Shown piece after piece: positions 62,718 to 64,000 of a stretch of 64,000 nt of DNA (positions are counted from its first letter, which is position 1; every line of letters begins with the position of its first letter). The DNA is taken from NCBI GenBank assembly GCA_017656345.1, contig JACDNZ010000002.1, forward strand, positions 1-64,000, given 5' to 3'. The notes below the pieces were generated by a model. The model did no database searches. It was not told the origin of the DNA and saw nothing but the letters and a program-made list of their open reading frames with translations. This stretch comes from Thermosipho sp. (in: thermotogales) (lineage in GTDB: Bacteria > Thermotogota > Thermotogae > Thermotogales > Fervidobacteriaceae). The position numbers and the translations under genes were made by a program.

Positions 62718-62912
62718 ATAACTTCAATATTATCACAATCTTATTCAAAAAAAGAAAACACAAAACCACCTTTTTGTATATTAGAACTCCCTTTTCTTTA
62801 TTTTCATATCTCCTACTTCAGAGTTGATTCTCACTGGTATAATACCACACAACTAAAACAAAATCATTATGTTAGAATAATTATATAGTTAAGAAAAAAG
62901 GAGGGAAATTTC

Positions 62913-64000
62913 ATGCAAATTAGAAGAAAAGATTTTCCAGAAAATTTTATTTTTGGTACAGCAACTTCTGCATATCAAATAGAGGGCGCTGTGAATGAAG
63001 ATGGGAGAGAGCCTTCAATATGGGACACGTTTTCTCATACTCCAGGAAAAACTAAAAACTCTGAAAACGGTGATATTGCATGTGACCACTATCATAAATA
63101 CAAAGAAGATATTCAATTAATGAAAGAAATTGGTTTTGATGCATACAGATTCTCAATTTCATGGCCAAGAGTTATGAAACAGGGGAAAATAAAAAATGAA
63201 AAGGGGCTTGACTTTTATAACCGACTTGTTGATGCATTACTTGAAAATGGCATTACCCCATTTGTTACACTATATCATTGGGATTTACCACAAAGTCTTC
63301 ATGAAAAAGGTGGATGGTTGAATCCTGATATGGCATTATATTTTCAAGATTATGCAGCTTTAATGTTCGAAACTCTTGGAGATAGAATAAAATTCTGGAT
63401 AACACTCAACGAACCCTGGTGTTCAGCTTTCCTAGGTTATTTTCTTGGAATTCATGCTCCAGGACACAACAATTTAGAAGAAGCATTTACGGTAGCACAT
63501 ACTCTTTTAAGAGCACATGGATATGCTGTAAAAGTGTTCAGAGAATTAATTAAAGATGGAAAAATAGGTTTAACAAATGTAGTAACTAAAATTGAACCTG
63601 CTAACGAAACTGATGAAGACTTCCAAGCAGCTATAATTGTTGATGAATTAATAAATGGTTGGTTCCATGATCCTGTTATATTCGGAAGATATCCTGATAC
63701 TGCAAAAGGACTTCTAAAACAAATAGGAGTCAATATAAACGAAGACGAAATGGATATAATCTCAGAACCAATAGATTTCTTTGGTGTAAATTACTATACA
63801 AGGCAATTAATTGCTTATGACCCTCAAAATCAATTAATGTATAAAAATGTTGAAGGGCCTCTACCGAAGACAGAAATGGGATGGGAAATTTATCCGGAAG
63901 GATTATACGATGTATTGAAAAAATTACATCAACGCTATTCCATACCACTTTATGTTACAGAAAATGGAATGGCTGGTCCAGATAAATTAGAAAATGGAAT
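62913..64000 (+). CDS. Glycoside hydrolase family 1 beta-glucosidase (3' truncated by window edge)
   Basis: FPENFIFGTATSAYQIEGAVNEDGREPSIWDTFSH, TLNEPWCSAFLGYF, YVTENGMA nucleophile; open to window end; RBS aaggaggg. Confidence 0.96.
   Translation, partial: MQIRRKDFPENFIFGTATSAYQIEGAVNEDGREPSIWDTFSHTPGKTKNSENGDIACDHYHKYKEDIQLMKEIGFDAYRFSISWPRVMKQGKIKNEKGLDFYNRLVDALLENGITPFVTLYHWDLPQSLHEKGGWLNPDMALYFQDYAALMFETLGDRIKFWITLNEPWCSAFLGYFLGIHAPGHNNLEEAFTVAHTLLRAHGYAVKVFRELIKDGKIGLTNVVTKIEPANETDEDFQAAIIVDELINGWFHDPVIFGRYPDTAKGLLKQIGVNINEDEMDIISEPIDFFGVNYYTRQLIAYDPQNQLMYKNVEGPLPKTEMGWEIYPEGLYDVLKKLHQRYSIPLYVTENGMAGPDKLENG

Noticed and set aside
1-64000. CRISPR arrays, tRNA/rRNA genes, transposases, prophage
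   Set aside because: Looked for regular direct repeats, GTTCRANYC-like T-loops in intergenic gaps, and transposase/integrase motifs in ORFs; none recognised. A tRNAscan/CRISPR finder run would be decisive.

Overview
AT-rich bacterial chromosome window. Gene content (trimeric-type [FeFe]-hydrogenase homologue, TM1266/TM1268-like genes, MalG with a giant insert) points to the Thermotogae, most likely Thermosipho or a close relative; this is an inference from gene content and motifs. About 53 protein genes are supported, mostly core metabolism and housekeeping. They include a 15-gene co-directional block (44978 down to 25883), an rpmH-rnpA-yidD-yidC-jag cluster (rpmH is missing from the ORF track), a fabF-fabZ-fabK-bioY-fabD operon, and a hydrogenase/HydG/HydE locus. 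No rRNA, tRNA, CRISPR array or transposase was recognised. The most interesting signal is an RNA-switch-like leader at about 51987-52112, between the [FeFe]-hydrogenase gene and the TM1266-like/hydG/hydE genes. A compact nested hairpin, a long anti-structure and an 11-bp hairpin sequestering the Shine-Dalgarno share segments and are mutually exclusive. Other points of interest: a split ABC exporter with a ParB-fold protein at the left edge, an AraC-HTH/GGDEF fusion, a secreted WD40 protein, a MalG-type permease with a ~450-aa insert, and an operator-like 14-bp inverted repeat next to a consensus promoter for the fab operon. All calls come from reading the sequence and ORFs; no database search was run.
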